A stretch of 64,000 nucleotides of DNA from Druceiella hillmani (Eukaryota > Arthropoda > Insecta > Lepidoptera > Hepialidae), in the NCBI GenBank assembly GCA_039881145.1, contig JAYKKI010000016.1:13274501-13338500 (forward strand). The letters run 5' to 3'. This document shows positions 48,480-60,060 of this stretch, one piece after another. The position numbers were made by a program, and so were the translations under genes. The notes beneath the pieces were generated by a model, which was not told the DNA's origin, searched no databases, and worked only from the letters and a program-made list of their open reading frames with translations. Numbering within the stretch: the first letter of the stretch is position 1; each line of letters starts with the position of its first letter.

Positions 48480-48602
48480 CGAATCGTCAATGGGTTCAAG
48501 TAAAGGTAATCTGTCTAAGGTTGACTGGAAGAGATTGTTCATGTAGCAATAAGTCCGCCATATGTACTGTACATAAAAGTTAATAATAAATAATAAATAA
48601 AT
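48480..48602 (+). mobile_element. LINE/SINE 3' tail (lepidopteran CR1/Jockey type)
   Basis: GTTGACTGGAAGAGATTGTT, a 4-nt hinge, then AGCAATAAGTCCGCCATATG, TACTGTACATAAAAG and a (TAATAAATAAAT) end. Seen directly: the paired GATTG...CAATAAG stem and CCGCC. Known: this tail, with a stem of GATCGC/GCGATAAGGCCGCC, ends many lepidopteran LINEs and SINEs and is followed by TAAA-type repeats. The plus frame ending here (LTGRDCSCSNKSAICTVHKS) agrees with the C-terminus of those ORFs. The upstream part of the element is missing or unrecognisable. Confidence 0.75.
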
Positions 48603-48912
48603 AAACAATCTGTTAATTTCTCGTCTCACTATCAAATATTGCTGTCTTGTTTCGTTTTCTTATGTTTATTTTAGGTTATATCATGATTTCTTTTTAATTT
48701 TTGGTTTCTTTTTGTGTTCTTAATCTACAACGGTTTTTTTTAATACATTGAAAGATTCTTGGTCAACTGGAAAATATTAATTCGGTCGCAGTAAGTTCGC
48801 CGAACGAATTTATTTACGGAAAACATTTTGTATTAAATAAATAATAATAAAAGCACAGTGTATCTTGAAACTATGTTTTTATGGCGTTTCTCCGGAAAAA
48901 TACATAATTCAA

Positions 48913-48915
<3 letters not shown>
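48603..48915. other. short non-coding stretch
   Basis: Nothing recognised. Confidence 0.5.

Positions 48916-48978
<63 letters not shown>
48916..48978. repeat. (AT)n microsatellite
   Basis: About 60 bp of uninterrupted AT, followed by CACACACATATATGTACATG. Confidence 0.95.
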
Positions 48979-48979
<1 letters not shown>

Positions 48980-49269
48980 CACACATATATGTACATGTAT
49001 GTACGTATACTTACTATACGTATATGTAAATTTTCAAGGAATTCAAAATTTAAGTTACGAATTTTATGTAAGATAATTCTAAAAATATTGCAAAAAAATT
49101 AGACAAAATTCATCTCAGAAATCGTGTGACATAGAAATTTGAAATTTAATGTAATATGAAGTCCGATAATTTGCATACATTTCAATAGTTAACACCTGAA
49201 AATATCGAGATAAAAATGTTTGAGGGAGCAAGAAAATTACTCGCAAAATTTTTTTATATTTTTTTTATA

Positions 49270-49640
49270 GAGATTTCAAAACTAATTTTTTCAAAATTTT
49301 GCGTAAGATAGTTCTAGAGGTATTGTCGAAAATGTCCTTAAATATGTCCCGCCCTCTTTTCTTCGAAATGATTACAGTGAAAATTACGAGAAAACATCGT
49401 TACTGGAAGTTTATTTAAAGTATAATAGAAACCTGTAGCAGTAATTCTCAATTTCATAGTTTTTAAAATATTCTCAAAATGATTTTTGCGTCTTTGAGCA
49501 TAGGTAATATGTTCACACGGTAAAAAATATTATTAATTTTTGTAAATGGTTTAATAGGAACGCTGTATTCTTTTAAATGCTTAATATGTTGAAGTCTTTA
49601 CGAAGTTCATCTTAGCGTGAGTTCAGCTAATATTTAATGG
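49270..49640 (+). repeat. family G interspersed repeat
   Basis: In order: AAGATAGTTCTAGAGGTATT, GTCGAAAATGTCCTTAAATA, TCCCGCCCTCTTTTCTTCGA, CGTTACTGGAAGTTTATTTA, CATAGTTTTTAAAATATTCT, TTTTTGCGTCTTTGAGCATA, TTTAATAGGAACGCTG and a worn 3' end near TTAAATGCTTAATATG. It defines the middle of the family best. Confidence 0.8.
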
Positions 49641-49724
49641 ATTTATTTACGTAAAATCGTTGAAATAAGATATGTACTTATATTAATAGAAAACGTACTC
49701 AATTTACGCCGTCTCTCCAACCAA

Positions 49725-50075
49725 TCGAGGTTGACAGTGAATTTATTTATTAGCGTCTTTTTTATATAATCACAACCCCGCGTCTAACGAACTTTACAAA
49801 AGGATAGCGAGCAACAAAAAGCGTAGCATTATAATTGTCATAATATCTCTCCTCTCGCGTTCTACGCTGCGAGAACAACAGGCGATAAATCAGGAGCCCG
49901 GGTCGTTCGTCGAAATGATTAACGGAGATTTATCTCGGCCGCGACTGTACATAGGCGCGTTATGTACACGAGAAGGGGAGTAGGCTTTTTGCTCCTAATC
50001 ATATTACAGCAATTTCGCATTCATTGTTTAGTCGTGCACAGTGTAGCGGGGTCAATTGGAGCAGGGAGCGTCTAT
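49725..50075. promoter_or_regulatory. candidate conserved enhancer island
   Basis: GC-richer block containing AGCAACAAAAAGCG (Sox-like), GCGATAAATC and GAGATTTATC (opposed GATA/homeodomain words), GAAATGATTAACGG, GGAGCCCGGGTCGTTCG, and a palindrome TGTACATA-n7-TATGTACA at 49946-49968. The density of palindromic and paired words in ~250 bp is the highest in the window. No open frame is convincing. Function is inference. Confidence 0.4.
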
Positions 50076-50660
50076 GTGAATATCGGATTAACAGCGTGCT
50101 TTGTGTAAATGTGCAGTATTTCATATCCATAGTAAAATGTTCAAGATGTTCGTTTCTGTTTTTGTCTAATGATTTTCTCGCGTTTTTGATTTTGTCTTTG
50201 GGCAGGCATCAACAAAGATAGGGAAAATACGTTCGTGGTACAGTAACCAGTAGTTAAGTTTTACTCGCGTAGAATAATCTTAATTTTGGGTCTAATTACC
50301 ATTAAATTCCGGTCTCTCTATACATTGCACAGCTTAAGCAGTGTTTATCGACTTCTGTTACATTTTTTATCATTGACCCATGTACACGAATTGTAGCTTG
50401 AGGACAGAATGGTTATAATATTCTTCCAAGTATAGGCTTTCTAACAAAATTTTTTTTTGTAGTCCGACGTTTGTATTCAGAATAGCGCGTATAGAAAAAT
50501 AAACAAATAAACTTCTGCTTCATATAATATTTTAGATTAGTATAGATAATTAAAAATATATGTAGATATATTATTCTTTTTATGTAATTTTAGCACACTT
50601 TTTCTATGAATGACTTGCAATGATTTGCTTTTATTTCTCTTTCTTTGACTAAGCACAATA
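50076..50660. other. non-coding stretch
   Basis: Nothing recognised. Confidence 0.5.
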
Positions 50661-50865
50661 GTGTATAGACCTGAAGGAAGAATATTAGAGTTTAACAAGT
50701 CTTATTATCTTGCGTACAAAAATTGTCAAAGCCTTTTCAGAAGTCAGTTAGAATTTGCTTGTTCTCCATATTCGAAAAATTTATTTTCTGTTTTATATTA
50801 TAATAGTTGTGCTTTCGACTTCATTTGCATTCGCATAATTAGGAAAAAGACATTTTTTTGGTTTT
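50661..50865 (+). pseudogene. possible Jockey-like LINE reverse transcriptase scrap
   Basis: The frame reads KSYYLAYKNCQSLFRSQLEF followed by ACSPYSKNLF, which resembles the LINE segment 'LY.SLVRS.LEYA..VWSPY....'. Only about 30 residues match, and the rest of the 99-codon frame does not fit. Treated as a small fossil that may belong with the repeat tail just downstream. Confidence 0.45.
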
Positions 50866-50904
50866 TCCCTGATGCAATATATAAGGAAAGAAAAACAAAA
50901 AAAT

Positions 50905-51130
50905 GGTATCCTTGGTATATACTAACACCATACCAAATTTCATCAAAATCCTTTGAGTAGATTTTGCTTGATACCCATATAAATTAACATGCAGAGAGAC
51001 GAAAATTCTAAAAAAAGTTTTTCTGGCTTCTATTATCATTCTGTACGCTAAATCAATCACCTTTAAAAATATTTTTAATGTACAGAATTCAATCTTTTAA
51101 AGTTTTATTTTGTGTATAGATTATATAATA
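50905..51130 (+). repeat. lepidopteran-type non-autonomous repeat tail, second copy
   Basis: ACTAACACCATACCAAATTT, CATCAAAATCCTTTGAGTAG, ATTTTGCTTGATACC, AAAATTCTAAAAAAAGTTTT, 'TATTATCATTCTGTACGCTA' and AATCAATCACCTTTAAAAAT, ending TGTGTATAGATTATATAATA. It shares the 'AAAGTTCTAAAAAAATGTCT', 'ATTATCATTCTATACGCTAA' and ATCAATCACC blocks with 37225-37515, so these are two copies of one family. Confidence 0.8.
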
Positions 51131-52614
51131 CAAATAATAAGTAACAATCAATCCAGTAGTAGCAACATACCGTGGCGGAGTATGAAAGGTGTTTTGTTAT
51201 TTCCTAAGGAACATAGCATGTTCAAAAATTGAGACCTACATTTTAATCTGTAATGCTTTTGCAAAATTTATTGAAATATTATTTATAAAAATTAAGTAAC
51301 AAACAAACAAAAATACCTTCACATTAATAATATCAAGATTTTTTATTCCTAACACATAAGCGTTACATTATACTTACGCGCCCACGTTAGATAACAACTT
51401 TATTGCATGAAATTGCGACGATTTTCTTCACAAATGTGTCTTTATGTCAATTTTTACGTTTATAAACTATGCATATTAGTTTAATTATGAAAGTTTTAAA
51501 AATTTTCAAGTAGGACAAAATAAGAGTCATTATGCAACACTCTACTTCGGATTAGTGTTAATAAAAAAGTACGGTGATAAAACGGAACAAATAACATATT
51601 TGTTTCTATTGAATGTCAGAATTTAGGTATTTATTTTTTCATTCCATCCAATTTTTTAGTTAAAATATCCATCCATTTACACTTTTGTTCACCATTTTAA
51701 CTACGAATACTTGTTGGGTATTTTGTAATATTCATACTTAATAAAACTTTTTAAGACAAAAATGAACCGGTTTTAATTTTCCGGAATCGCACTGAAAATA
51801 ACAAAATAATTTTTTAGTATTTAATTAACGTGAATAAATTCATACACTTTTATATACGCATGCTTGCATACATAAATACAATTATATTTTTGGGGTTCCT
51901 ACTTCCAGTGACTCATGCTTTTGTATCTACCTGTACATATTTATCTAACTGCTGACTGCTATTTTAGTTGCTTCACTACTATCTTAATTATTTCATGCTT
52001 TTGTATACACCTATACAAACTTATTTATCTATATACCTAGTGATATCTCAGTTGCTTCATGTCTTTATGAGTAACTGCACGTACTAGATCTACCAATTGA
52101 TTTATTTACTCTTTCTTATGTTTAACCGTATCAAATGAGCGTAAATTCGGTTATAGTACAAAGTATAGTACAAGTTTATAGTACAAAAGAAGTTTGGAAA
52201 ATAGAGCTTCCCCATTGGTACATAAAAATACACTGCTGGTTAAAATTAGGCTATAAAATTAAAGCTCATATTTAAAAATAGAGGATATATTGAATGTATT
52301 CATGAAATTTATGTTTATTTCAATATATGCCATAATTTTTGGAGTTTAGTTAGAATATGAAGACTAATCTTAAAAATAATTGATTTCTGATGAATTTATG
52401 AACCACGTTTTTTTATACATTATTTGTATTGCTTTAAATTTAGTGTCAAAATACCAATAGGTATTATAAGGCATATTTTGGGTAAGATTATTTTTAAGTT
52501 TCGGTCCTGCATTGGAACAAGACATGCATCTACCATTTGAATTTGATATGGTCATATTTTTTGAGGAGTAGGAAAAAGTAATGTTTAAATAGTTATGAAA
52601 ATAATTATCTATAA
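51131..52614. other. non-coding stretch
   Basis: A loose 70-bp duplication (CATGCTTTTGTAT.CACCT.TACA) lies at 51915 and 51995. Nothing else. Confidence 0.5.
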
Positions 52615-53330
52615 TTGGTTTTGTAAAAATTTTAAAACCTGTGCTGTAAAGGTAATCAGAGGAGTTTTGCGATAAGAAAGTATATATAATAATAATAAAT
52701 ATAAAATAGAAGTATTTATGATAAAAATAGAAGGATCAAAAAATAAAAATTTCCATAAATATTGAATAAAATAGGTTAATTGTATCTTGAAACACTCGTA
52801 GAGTTCAAAATATCTTAAAATCATGGATGTAATTTATTCGTTGGGTTTATAAAAAAATTAAAACATGTGCTGTAAAAGTAATCGGAGCGTTTTTTCGATA
52901 AAAAAGTATATTTAATAATAATAAAAAGAAGCATAAAATAGAAGAAGTTATGATAACAATAGAAGGAGCAAATTATTAAAATTACCAGAAATATTTAATA
53001 CAATCGCTTATTTGAATATTGAAGCACTTACAGGGTTCAGAATATTTTAAAATTGTGGATGTAATTTATTCGTCGATTTTGTAAAAATTTTAAAATATGT
53101 GCTGTAAAAGTAATTAGAGAAGTTTTGCGATAAGAAAATATATTTAATAATAATAAGAAGAAATATAAAATAGAAGAAGTTACTATAACAATAGAAGGAT
53201 GAAATTGTCAAGATTTCTATAAATGTTGAATAAAATTGGTCAACTGTATATTGAAATACTCGCCGAGTCCAAAATATCTTAAAATTGTGTATGTAATTTA
53301 TTTGAAGTATTTTGATATCTAATTTTCAAA
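52615..53330. repeat. tandem array of a ~230-bp unit, about three copies
   Basis: GTGCTGTAAA starts at 52641, 52867 and 53099. Each unit runs TTTTGTAAAAATTTTAAAAC, GTAATCAGAGGAGTTTTGCG, (AATA)-rich, ATAGAAGGATCAAA, ATTGAATAAAATAGGTTAAT and CATGGATGTAATTTATTCGT. A fourth, badly decayed start is visible at ~53330. Unit size fits a satellite monomer. Confidence 0.9.
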
Positions 53331-55399
53331 TTTTTCAAACCTTGGTTGAAAAGTTAAAAGAGGGTTTATTTAAATGGAGCTTAAAAAAGTAAATTATCAT
53401 AAAAAAGAAAAACAGTACGAATGTTATTTAAAAACAATATGTAATGACAGTCCCTAAGGTAAACACGAAAAGTTGTTTCAACTTACACTAGAAATAAAAA
53501 AACAATTCTGCAGCTAAAAATTTAATAATTTCGTATATATATATATATAAATTGAAAACTTTAAATGAAGAAGTTTTGTAATATTAAATGCATGGAAGTT
53601 TCAATTGTATAAAATGTGAGGAGGTAAATAGGTGTAGAGATAAAAACAAATTATAGGGATGATTTTTTCATTAACAAAACGTAATTTAAGGTTAATTATA
53701 TTTCCACTATTATATAAACAATAGTGGAAATATAATTATCACCAATATTTGGCAAACAATTTATAGAAAAGGGGGCAAAAATATACGGTAAAAGAAGTAA
53801 GTAAATTTCTAGGCAATAGTAGTTCCCAAGCAGACAGAATTATGTAGCAAAACTGATTCCTGCCCTATAAAAAAATAATTGTTAGCAATAGCGAATTATT
53901 TCATACACGTCGATATAATAACCTAGCAAATTCTCGAAAACAGATATGCAAAGTTATGTTAGGATAGATACTTAATTCTGGAGAGAACAAGTAACCAAAA
54001 CATAACAATAAGTCATATTGAACATAGTATTAATAAGTGAAGCCTCAAAAACATTTATAGAAAAAAGCACAAATGTATATCTACGAAATTTTAAAAACGT
54101 GGCTTCAAAACAATGTTTAATTAGTGCAATACTCCAATGTCTTCATTCCTAAAATACTTGCTGTAGATCTTAAACGATTAAAATCATTTAAAATTGTTTT
54201 AAATAGCTTTACAAAAATAGTTAAATATTGATACCTATTCCATAGCCCAATGCTTTATTTCCACTGCACATATAATTATAATCGAATAGATAGCAATTAG
54301 TCGGGATTAATTATATTTCTTTTGTAAATTTCAATGAAAATGGGAAAAAAATGAAACTAAAAAAAGGACTTTTTTGTGGAAATATAACAAGCACAGAGAT
54401 AGGCACCATTTAACTTTTATTTCATTTGAGGCCTACCTTAAAATATTTGCTTCAAAAATATAGCTTGACTCTGTTATGTGGGTTTGTGGTTGAGCATTGT
54501 CAACACTGCTCGTTGCCAGAAAATGTCGACCTAAATATTTACCTATGTTAACCTAAATACATATACATATAAAGAGAAGTACATGTAAACCATACGCGTA
54601 CAAATTAAAATACTAAGAGAAATGTTATATTTATATATTTGCAATTAGTTAAGTAACTTGGAATTTAAGTAAGTGTTTATCAGCTTGTGAAATATTTATA
54701 CCTAAAAGAAACTCTGCGTAATTATGTTTAAAATGGATTTCATAATTGTTCCGAAAATAATTCATATTAAAGATCAACAGCTAAATCATTTAATAGCCGT
54801 GGAAAAAAGAATGTTTTTTAAAAAAAAACTTAGCTTTTCAAAATAAATAGAAAAATGCATTGTATAATTCTCAAAAGAAATATACGATGATAGCGCATCT
54901 AACTTGGCGTCACTTTTATTTAACAAAGTGTTATTTTTATACGTAAAAATTAACATTATTGCAGCTTAAATTAGGATCTTAGGAGATGTGTTTTTATCAT
55001 TTCAGCATAGTATCTATGTTTTTATCATTTCAGCATGTCAAAAATTTGGTCACTATAAAATTATGAAAAACAGCTATAATGATCTTGCTATTCAAGAAAA
55101 AAGTAAAAGGTATATAAGTGACTACAGACGGATAATTCTACTTTTGTAAGTACACAAAAAATTGCTCAAGATAAACATAAATAGAATGACCGCTAAGTTA
55201 AATTTTTATCAATAGAAAAGAGCAACCATGCTGCGGACGGGTTCATATTATAATTATGAGCGCGCTTACTCAAAAAGATATAAAATACCAATTCTTGTTA
55301 TGGCTAGCACCGACTTCAAACGACAGTGTGGAAATATGGGTAACACACAAGAATGTGGAAATATGGGTGTTGCAAATGTCTCTTTGGAATGAGAGCATA
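53331..55399. other. non-coding stretch
   Basis: Includes the 53693-53738 hairpin and a 23-bp duplication (TTTTTATCATTTCAGCAT) at 54990 and 55016. No gene is seen. RTE-like residues may begin as early as 55300. Confidence 0.5.
53693..53738. repeat. perfect 19-bp hairpin, 8-nt loop
   Basis: TAATTATATTTCCACTATT at 53693-53711 and its exact complement at 53720-53738. Confidence 0.9.
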
Positions 55400-56125
55400 G
55401 GTCAAAGATACAATAGCCTAATAGTGAACATCTAAAAGCACGCTACTCTGAGAATGTCTCTATCATCACTATTTAACAAATTCGTGTCTATACAAAGATA
55501 AGCCAGGCACTTGGTCACAATATTAGTCAAACTTTTTACACTTGTGGAATACCTTTTAAAATGAATGAATTAAGAAATTAAAGGTCTTAAAATATAAGGG
55601 GTACATCTAAATGTCATGAGTTTTGTGGACGATATTGTATTATTCGCTAATAATTCAAATTACGTGCAGTCTATGGTTCAGGGAACGCACGAAGCCCTGT
55701 CGGTAAGATTTAAAACGAACCTGAACAAGACAAAAGTCACAACGTTAAAAATCGATGGTTCTGCGACGATTAATGTGAATAGTACTATACTCGAGCATAC
55801 AGATAAGTGTGTATACCTAGGCCACGAAAAATGAATGGTTAAAAAAACCAGACCAACAAAATAGAGAGAGGCATGAACCTTTTCAAAACTGGAGTTTTTC
55901 TTCTAAGTGAACATCAAGAACAACTTAAATGTATTTCCAATAAGAGTGTATTATTCTCATCCATGGAATGAAATTTGGGCAATGGAAAAATTCCTTTTAC
56001 TATAGCCTATTCTTGCTCAAATTACCATGGAAAGGAAGCTGGTAAGTATCTCCTTACACGACTGGATAAAAAATAAATGTCTTTGGAGATAGAGAAAAGT
56101 TGCTGACATTATCAGTCAAATGGAC
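55400..56125 (+). pseudogene. RTE-clade LINE reverse transcriptase fragment
   Basis: Across frameshifts the plus strand reads ATLRMSL, FVSIQR*ARHLVTILVKLFT (family: IKRGVRQGDTISPKLFT), then MSFVDDIVLFANNSNYVQSM (family: LRFADDIVLFAEN...Q.M), NLNKTKVTTLKIDG and CVYLGHEK. After the stop it continues INKNLNVFPIRVYYSH-like sequence, ITMERKLVSISLHDWIKNK and KVADIISQMDKRK (family: RAMERAMLGVSLRDRIRN...KV.DI). The catalytic box is F-V-D-D rather than F-A-D-D. The open part is 55616-55834. Several stops and frameshifts make it a pseudogene. The endonuclease domain is not visible. Confidence 0.9.
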
Positions 56126-56149
56126 AAACGTAAGTGTTTCTTTAGAATC

Positions 56150-56450
56150 CCAAAAGTGTGTCCCTCTCACTTTAACTTTTTGTCTACGTATGTAGAAATA
56201 TGAAAATATCGGTATAACGGCAATTAGTGAGTACTTCCTTATAGAACTATTTCGATCAACTTGCGCTAATTAATTAAAGAGGTACAAATTATTTTTCTTA
56301 TGTCTTTGAAAAAAAGATTAAATAACATTTTTACACAGAGAAAAGTAAAATTAATATTTGTAACGGTTTAATAGACATGTTAAGTACTCAATATATGATT
56401 CAATTTTTATACGGACCTAAGTGTGTACGAATGACTCATAGTGGACATTT
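56150..56450 (+). repeat. family G interspersed repeat, diverged
   Basis: 'GTGTCCCTCTCACTTTAACT', 'TTTTTACACAGAGAAAAGTA', 'AAATTAATATTTGTAACGGT', TTAATAGACATGTTAAGTAC and ACGGACCTAAGTGTGTACGA follow the family's 3' order: (cacgg.gaaa), (taatatttgta), (tttaatag), (taagt), (tgtgtacgga). Confidence 0.6.
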
Positions 56451-56823
56451 TACTATTACTTGGCAAGATTTTTATTTTGATGTTCTACAGTTGGATCCAT
56501 TCACATGTTTATTGAAATTTCACATTTTAAATTCTCGTTCACTCTTTCATTTACATTTTTATCCGCTTTTCTTTGTCTATAGGTTCAAAAATGCATCATG
56601 ACACTATAAGTTATAGAATAAATTTTCAGTTATCTAAAGTTTTTCCGCAATTATCCATTCGTTAAATAGTAGTCAGTTAATACTAATATAGTTATACGGT
56701 TCTCGTTTATGTTTATTTGACTGAACGTGTATCCTGAATGTATAAATCTTTCCATTTTGTTTTCAATAAAAAAAAGCAATGAAAACGAGCCTATTTAAAG
56801 AAGATTTAATATTATAATAATAT
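56451..56823. other. non-coding stretch
   Basis: Nothing recognised. Confidence 0.5.
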
Positions 56824-56903
56824 GTATTGATATTAAAACTATATTTTTTAATAGAAATGAATACTTAATATTTCTATTAAAAATATAGTTTTAATATCAA
56901 TAC
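56824..56903. repeat. 34/35-bp near-perfect hairpin, 11-nt loop
   Basis: Arm 56824-56858 (starts GTATTGATATTAAAAC) and arm 56870-56903 are complementary except for one extra T. Confidence 0.9.
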
Positions 56904-57689
56904 GTACTTTTACGATCAAAGTTGAAAAGACTCCGACGAAAACAGGCTTACTTTTCGCATCGCCGCCGACAGAGTTGATTCGTGCCAAATGTTCATTTTT
57001 TATCATATTGATAATATTTGTGTCTTGTCTGAAACCCTTGGGATACTGTAAATATTTTTAAAAATAATTCCGTGTCATAAATATTTGCTTTGTAAATTGG
57101 ATTTAAATATTTATTATAGACCTTCGGATTCTGGAATGATATGTGATATTCATCTTTCATTGAATTTTTATCGATAAAAAAAGAATATCATTTTAAAAAT
57201 GACCATTACTTGAAATACGCTTACTCTTATTTTTAAATAGTAGTATTATTTATCTCGGAAATAGTATTTATTTTGGTATACTGGAAATGTAGCTGATTAT
57301 GGATGTTCCTTCAAATGAAGGTAACAAGACCGAAAATGTTGAGAATGATTGTTCTCAACATGTTCAGTTCCATCTATTAGCTAATACCTTGTCAAAATTA
57401 TTAATACGCTTATACTCGCACGCTGTGATTTTATTGTTAAATATGATTTTCATCCCAAACCTAACGACATCATTACTACGTTCATTGTTTAAAATGTGTT
57501 TTTATAGTGTTCATATCTGCATTTTCATTGTTGTCCATAAATATTTATTTCGTTTATCGGGCTCCTATACAAAACAATTAAGTTAAAAATAAACGTTTGT
57601 CAGACGAAAACGATTACAACAATTAAATAAATGAAGCAAAGAAAAGAACAATCTACTTTTCTCCATTAATACAATTCGTTTGACAAAAT
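56904..57689. other. non-coding stretch
   Basis: A 10-bp hairpin (ATGTTGAGAA...TTCTCAACAT, 57336-57361) lies inside a 95-codon frame without motifs. Confidence 0.5.
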
Positions 57690-57960
57690 CGTTGCTCATT
57701 TTGCTCAACGAGCGAGCATTCATTCATAAACGCGCCCGAGTTGATAGTTAGCCTTCCGCCGACGGAAGGAAGGATAAAGCGAGCATTACAATGTCGGAAG
57801 CTGAGCGGTGGTAGTTTAATAACGCAGAGGGAAACTCTTCACTTTTCCGCGGAAGGAAAATTAATATAGCCCACCTGCGCAGTCCGGGCCGTTTCCTTTG
57901 CCTTTGTTTTAGGTACTATTTCCTGATCAGACATGGGGTTATGGACGCAAAGTTTTCGCT
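57690..57960. promoter_or_regulatory. candidate conserved enhancer island
   Basis: GC-richer block with CATTCATTCATAAACGCG (Hox/Caudal-like), a GC hairpin CCTTCCG-CCGA-CGGAAGG at 57752-57769, GTAGTTTAATAACGC, TTTTCCGCGGAAGGAAAATT, the E-box CCACCTGCG and CAGTCCGGGCCG. No credible frame. The composition and motif density mirror 49725-50075. Confidence 0.35.
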
Positions 57961-58489
57961 TGTCAGAGTAAGTTGTAATGGTTAAATCGTAACATGAATG
58001 ACATATACGTTATTTGATATATGTTCCGTGTGATTGTGATAGTTATGTAATGTAAGTGCTCACTATAAACTTTTATTAGATATTTAGATCAATAGCACTC
58101 AAAAGTTAAATTTAAGGTCGATCAAGAAAACTTACGACTTAATCTTATATATACTATATCACAAAATATTATTTGAAGCAATGAAAAAAAAGATAAATGA
58201 AAAAAAAACTATCATTGGTGTTTCGCAATATATATATATGTAAAGAAGGGTTTGGTATTTGTCTATTACCCTTTAAATTGTTGGTGTTTTAACCGAAATA
58301 TCAGTAATAACTTCTATTAAATACCATTACAATCATTGTTTTCCAGGTTTTCAAATTTATGATGGAAAAATTGGAGGTGTATAGTTTCGAGTAAATTATA
58401 CACATACATATTGTACAACATTTTGAAACTTAATATTTTGAAAATAGATCTTAAAATAAAAAAAAAGGAACTTTAGTACTATTTAGAAA
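57961..58489. other. non-coding stretch
   Basis: Nothing recognised. Confidence 0.5.
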
Positions 58490-60060
58490 TATCTTACCAT
58501 TGTTATTACACTCGATGGAGTCTACTTCTTCTTCTTCCGCTCCTCATTTCAATGTCTTTTTGAATTTTTTTATGTCCGCGTGTAGTCCGATCGTCTTCAT
58601 ATCCCTTTGTACTGTTCCCTCCCATGTGGTTGGTGGTTTGCCGCGACCTCATTTAGGTTATTCTAACTCTATAAAAAATGTCACCTTTTTCGCGGCACGT
58701 AATACGTGATCAGAACAGGTGGTTTTAGGAAATGTTGTCTGTGATTTTTGCCACTTTAACCATTCCATGGATATGTCCATTTTTAATTTTATCTTCCATG
58801 TTTACTAATGCGGACCATCTGAGTATACTTAATTCAGTTATGTGGGGTTTCTATTCATCACATTTTTTCAAGGGCCACCATTCAGATCCATAGACTAGAG
58901 CTGGCTCCATTGCTCTTTTGTATGTATTGCCTTTGATCTTTATAGGCATTTTTGCATTCTTGAAGAATACATTTGTTGTTAGCTACTGAGCCTAGGTATT
59001 TATTATATATGTTATATAAGTATTAATTATATATGTATACCTTATATATATTATCGATGTATGGTGGTTGTATTGTATCAGACAATCAGGCTAGCTTATA
59101 TTCAATATATTCGGTTTTGGTCCTATCCACTCGAAGTTCTTTGCTCTCCGTGCGGACCGTCATTCTGTACTTCTTCCAATGTCTCTACTATTAGTGCTAT
59201 ATTATCTGCATACATAACATAGTTCATAACAATGTCGAACAGCAGAGAGCTGAGCATTGAGCATGGGTTAACCTCCATATTTAGCTCGAACTCTGTACTA
59301 GTGGTAGCAGGGCTTACCACTTGGTTTTTTAAATTGTTGTGTATGTCTTAAAGGATAAAGACACTGCTCCACGACATGTTGTGCGCGCATTGCTTCCCAT
59401 ATACCTATCTGTAGTAACCTGTTAAACGCCTTCTTAAAATTTATGAATATAAAGTATAGGTCCCTTTTGTGAGCTTTATATTTCTCCATTGACGTGTACG
59501 GTATGAAGGAAGTACATACCAAAGATGCCATCTTTGGTATGTACTTCCTTAGTGAATCCGCATTGATTGGATATTATATTGATGATTTTGAATAGTCTGT
59601 ATTAATTGGATAGTATACTCATGATTTTGGACACATTTTCAGGGTGTATGACGTAAGTTTGATTGCACGGTAGTTACTGCATTTGGACGTATCATCCTTA
59701 TTTTTATAGAATTATATTAAGTGGCTGCATCTCCATCCATCCGATATATTCCCCTGCTATAATACAAGAATGAATAGCGTAGTGAGTCACAAAGTCCTGG
59801 TGGAATCGCTCTTCTTCAGGAGCTCCGATGGTATTTCATCGGGCTAGGCCTAGTAGGCTTTCATTTTAGACAGAGCAGTTTTACGTCTCCTAGTGCTACC
59901 TCTTCTATATGTACTCTCCTGGATTGCAGATACACATAACACACAGGTATATACACGGTAATCTTGGCCTATTTGGTCTGCGGAAGATATTTTATTACTC
60001 TCCAGCCCACTGGTGTTGCATGGTACCAGCAAGCATCCTCTATCGGCCACCTGGAGTCGC
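58490..60060 (-). pseudogene. RTE-like LINE, reverse transcriptase to 3' end, multiply frameshifted
   Basis: On minus from ~60060: TALSKMKAY then PDEIPSELLKK (family: AL..MK.GKA.GPD.IP.E), YKNKDDTSKCSNYRAIKLTS (YK.KGD...C.NYRGI.L), MEKYKAHKRDLYFIFINFKK followed by AFNR (MEKY.EK...L...FIDL.KAYDR), SSLLFDIVMNYVMYADNIAL (SPLLF...M.Y..YADD..L). Then YLGSVA, MPIKIKGNTYKRAMEPALVY followed by GSEWWPLKK, ILRWSALVNMEDKIKNGHIH and TTWEGT.QKDMKTIGLHADI. The catalytic box is YADN, not YADD. Almost every segment is in another frame. It ends near 58490. The order fits RTE-type LINEs with no endonuclease visible, and it is distinct from the 55400 copy. Confidence 0.85.
59506..59550. repeat. perfect 21-bp hairpin, 3-nt loop, inside the RTE copy
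   Basis: AAGGAAGTACATACCAAAGA starts the arm 59506-59526; its exact complement is 59530-59550. It interrupts the RT segment between the 'NQCGFTKE' and 'MEKYK' motifs, so the inverted duplication arose after this LINE inserted. Confidence 0.85.

Noticed and set aside
57299..57586. 95-codon frame beginning MDVPSNEGNKTENVENDC
   Set aside because: The start looks protein-like but the rest is AT-driven, and the frame includes a hairpin duplication; no homologue recognised.
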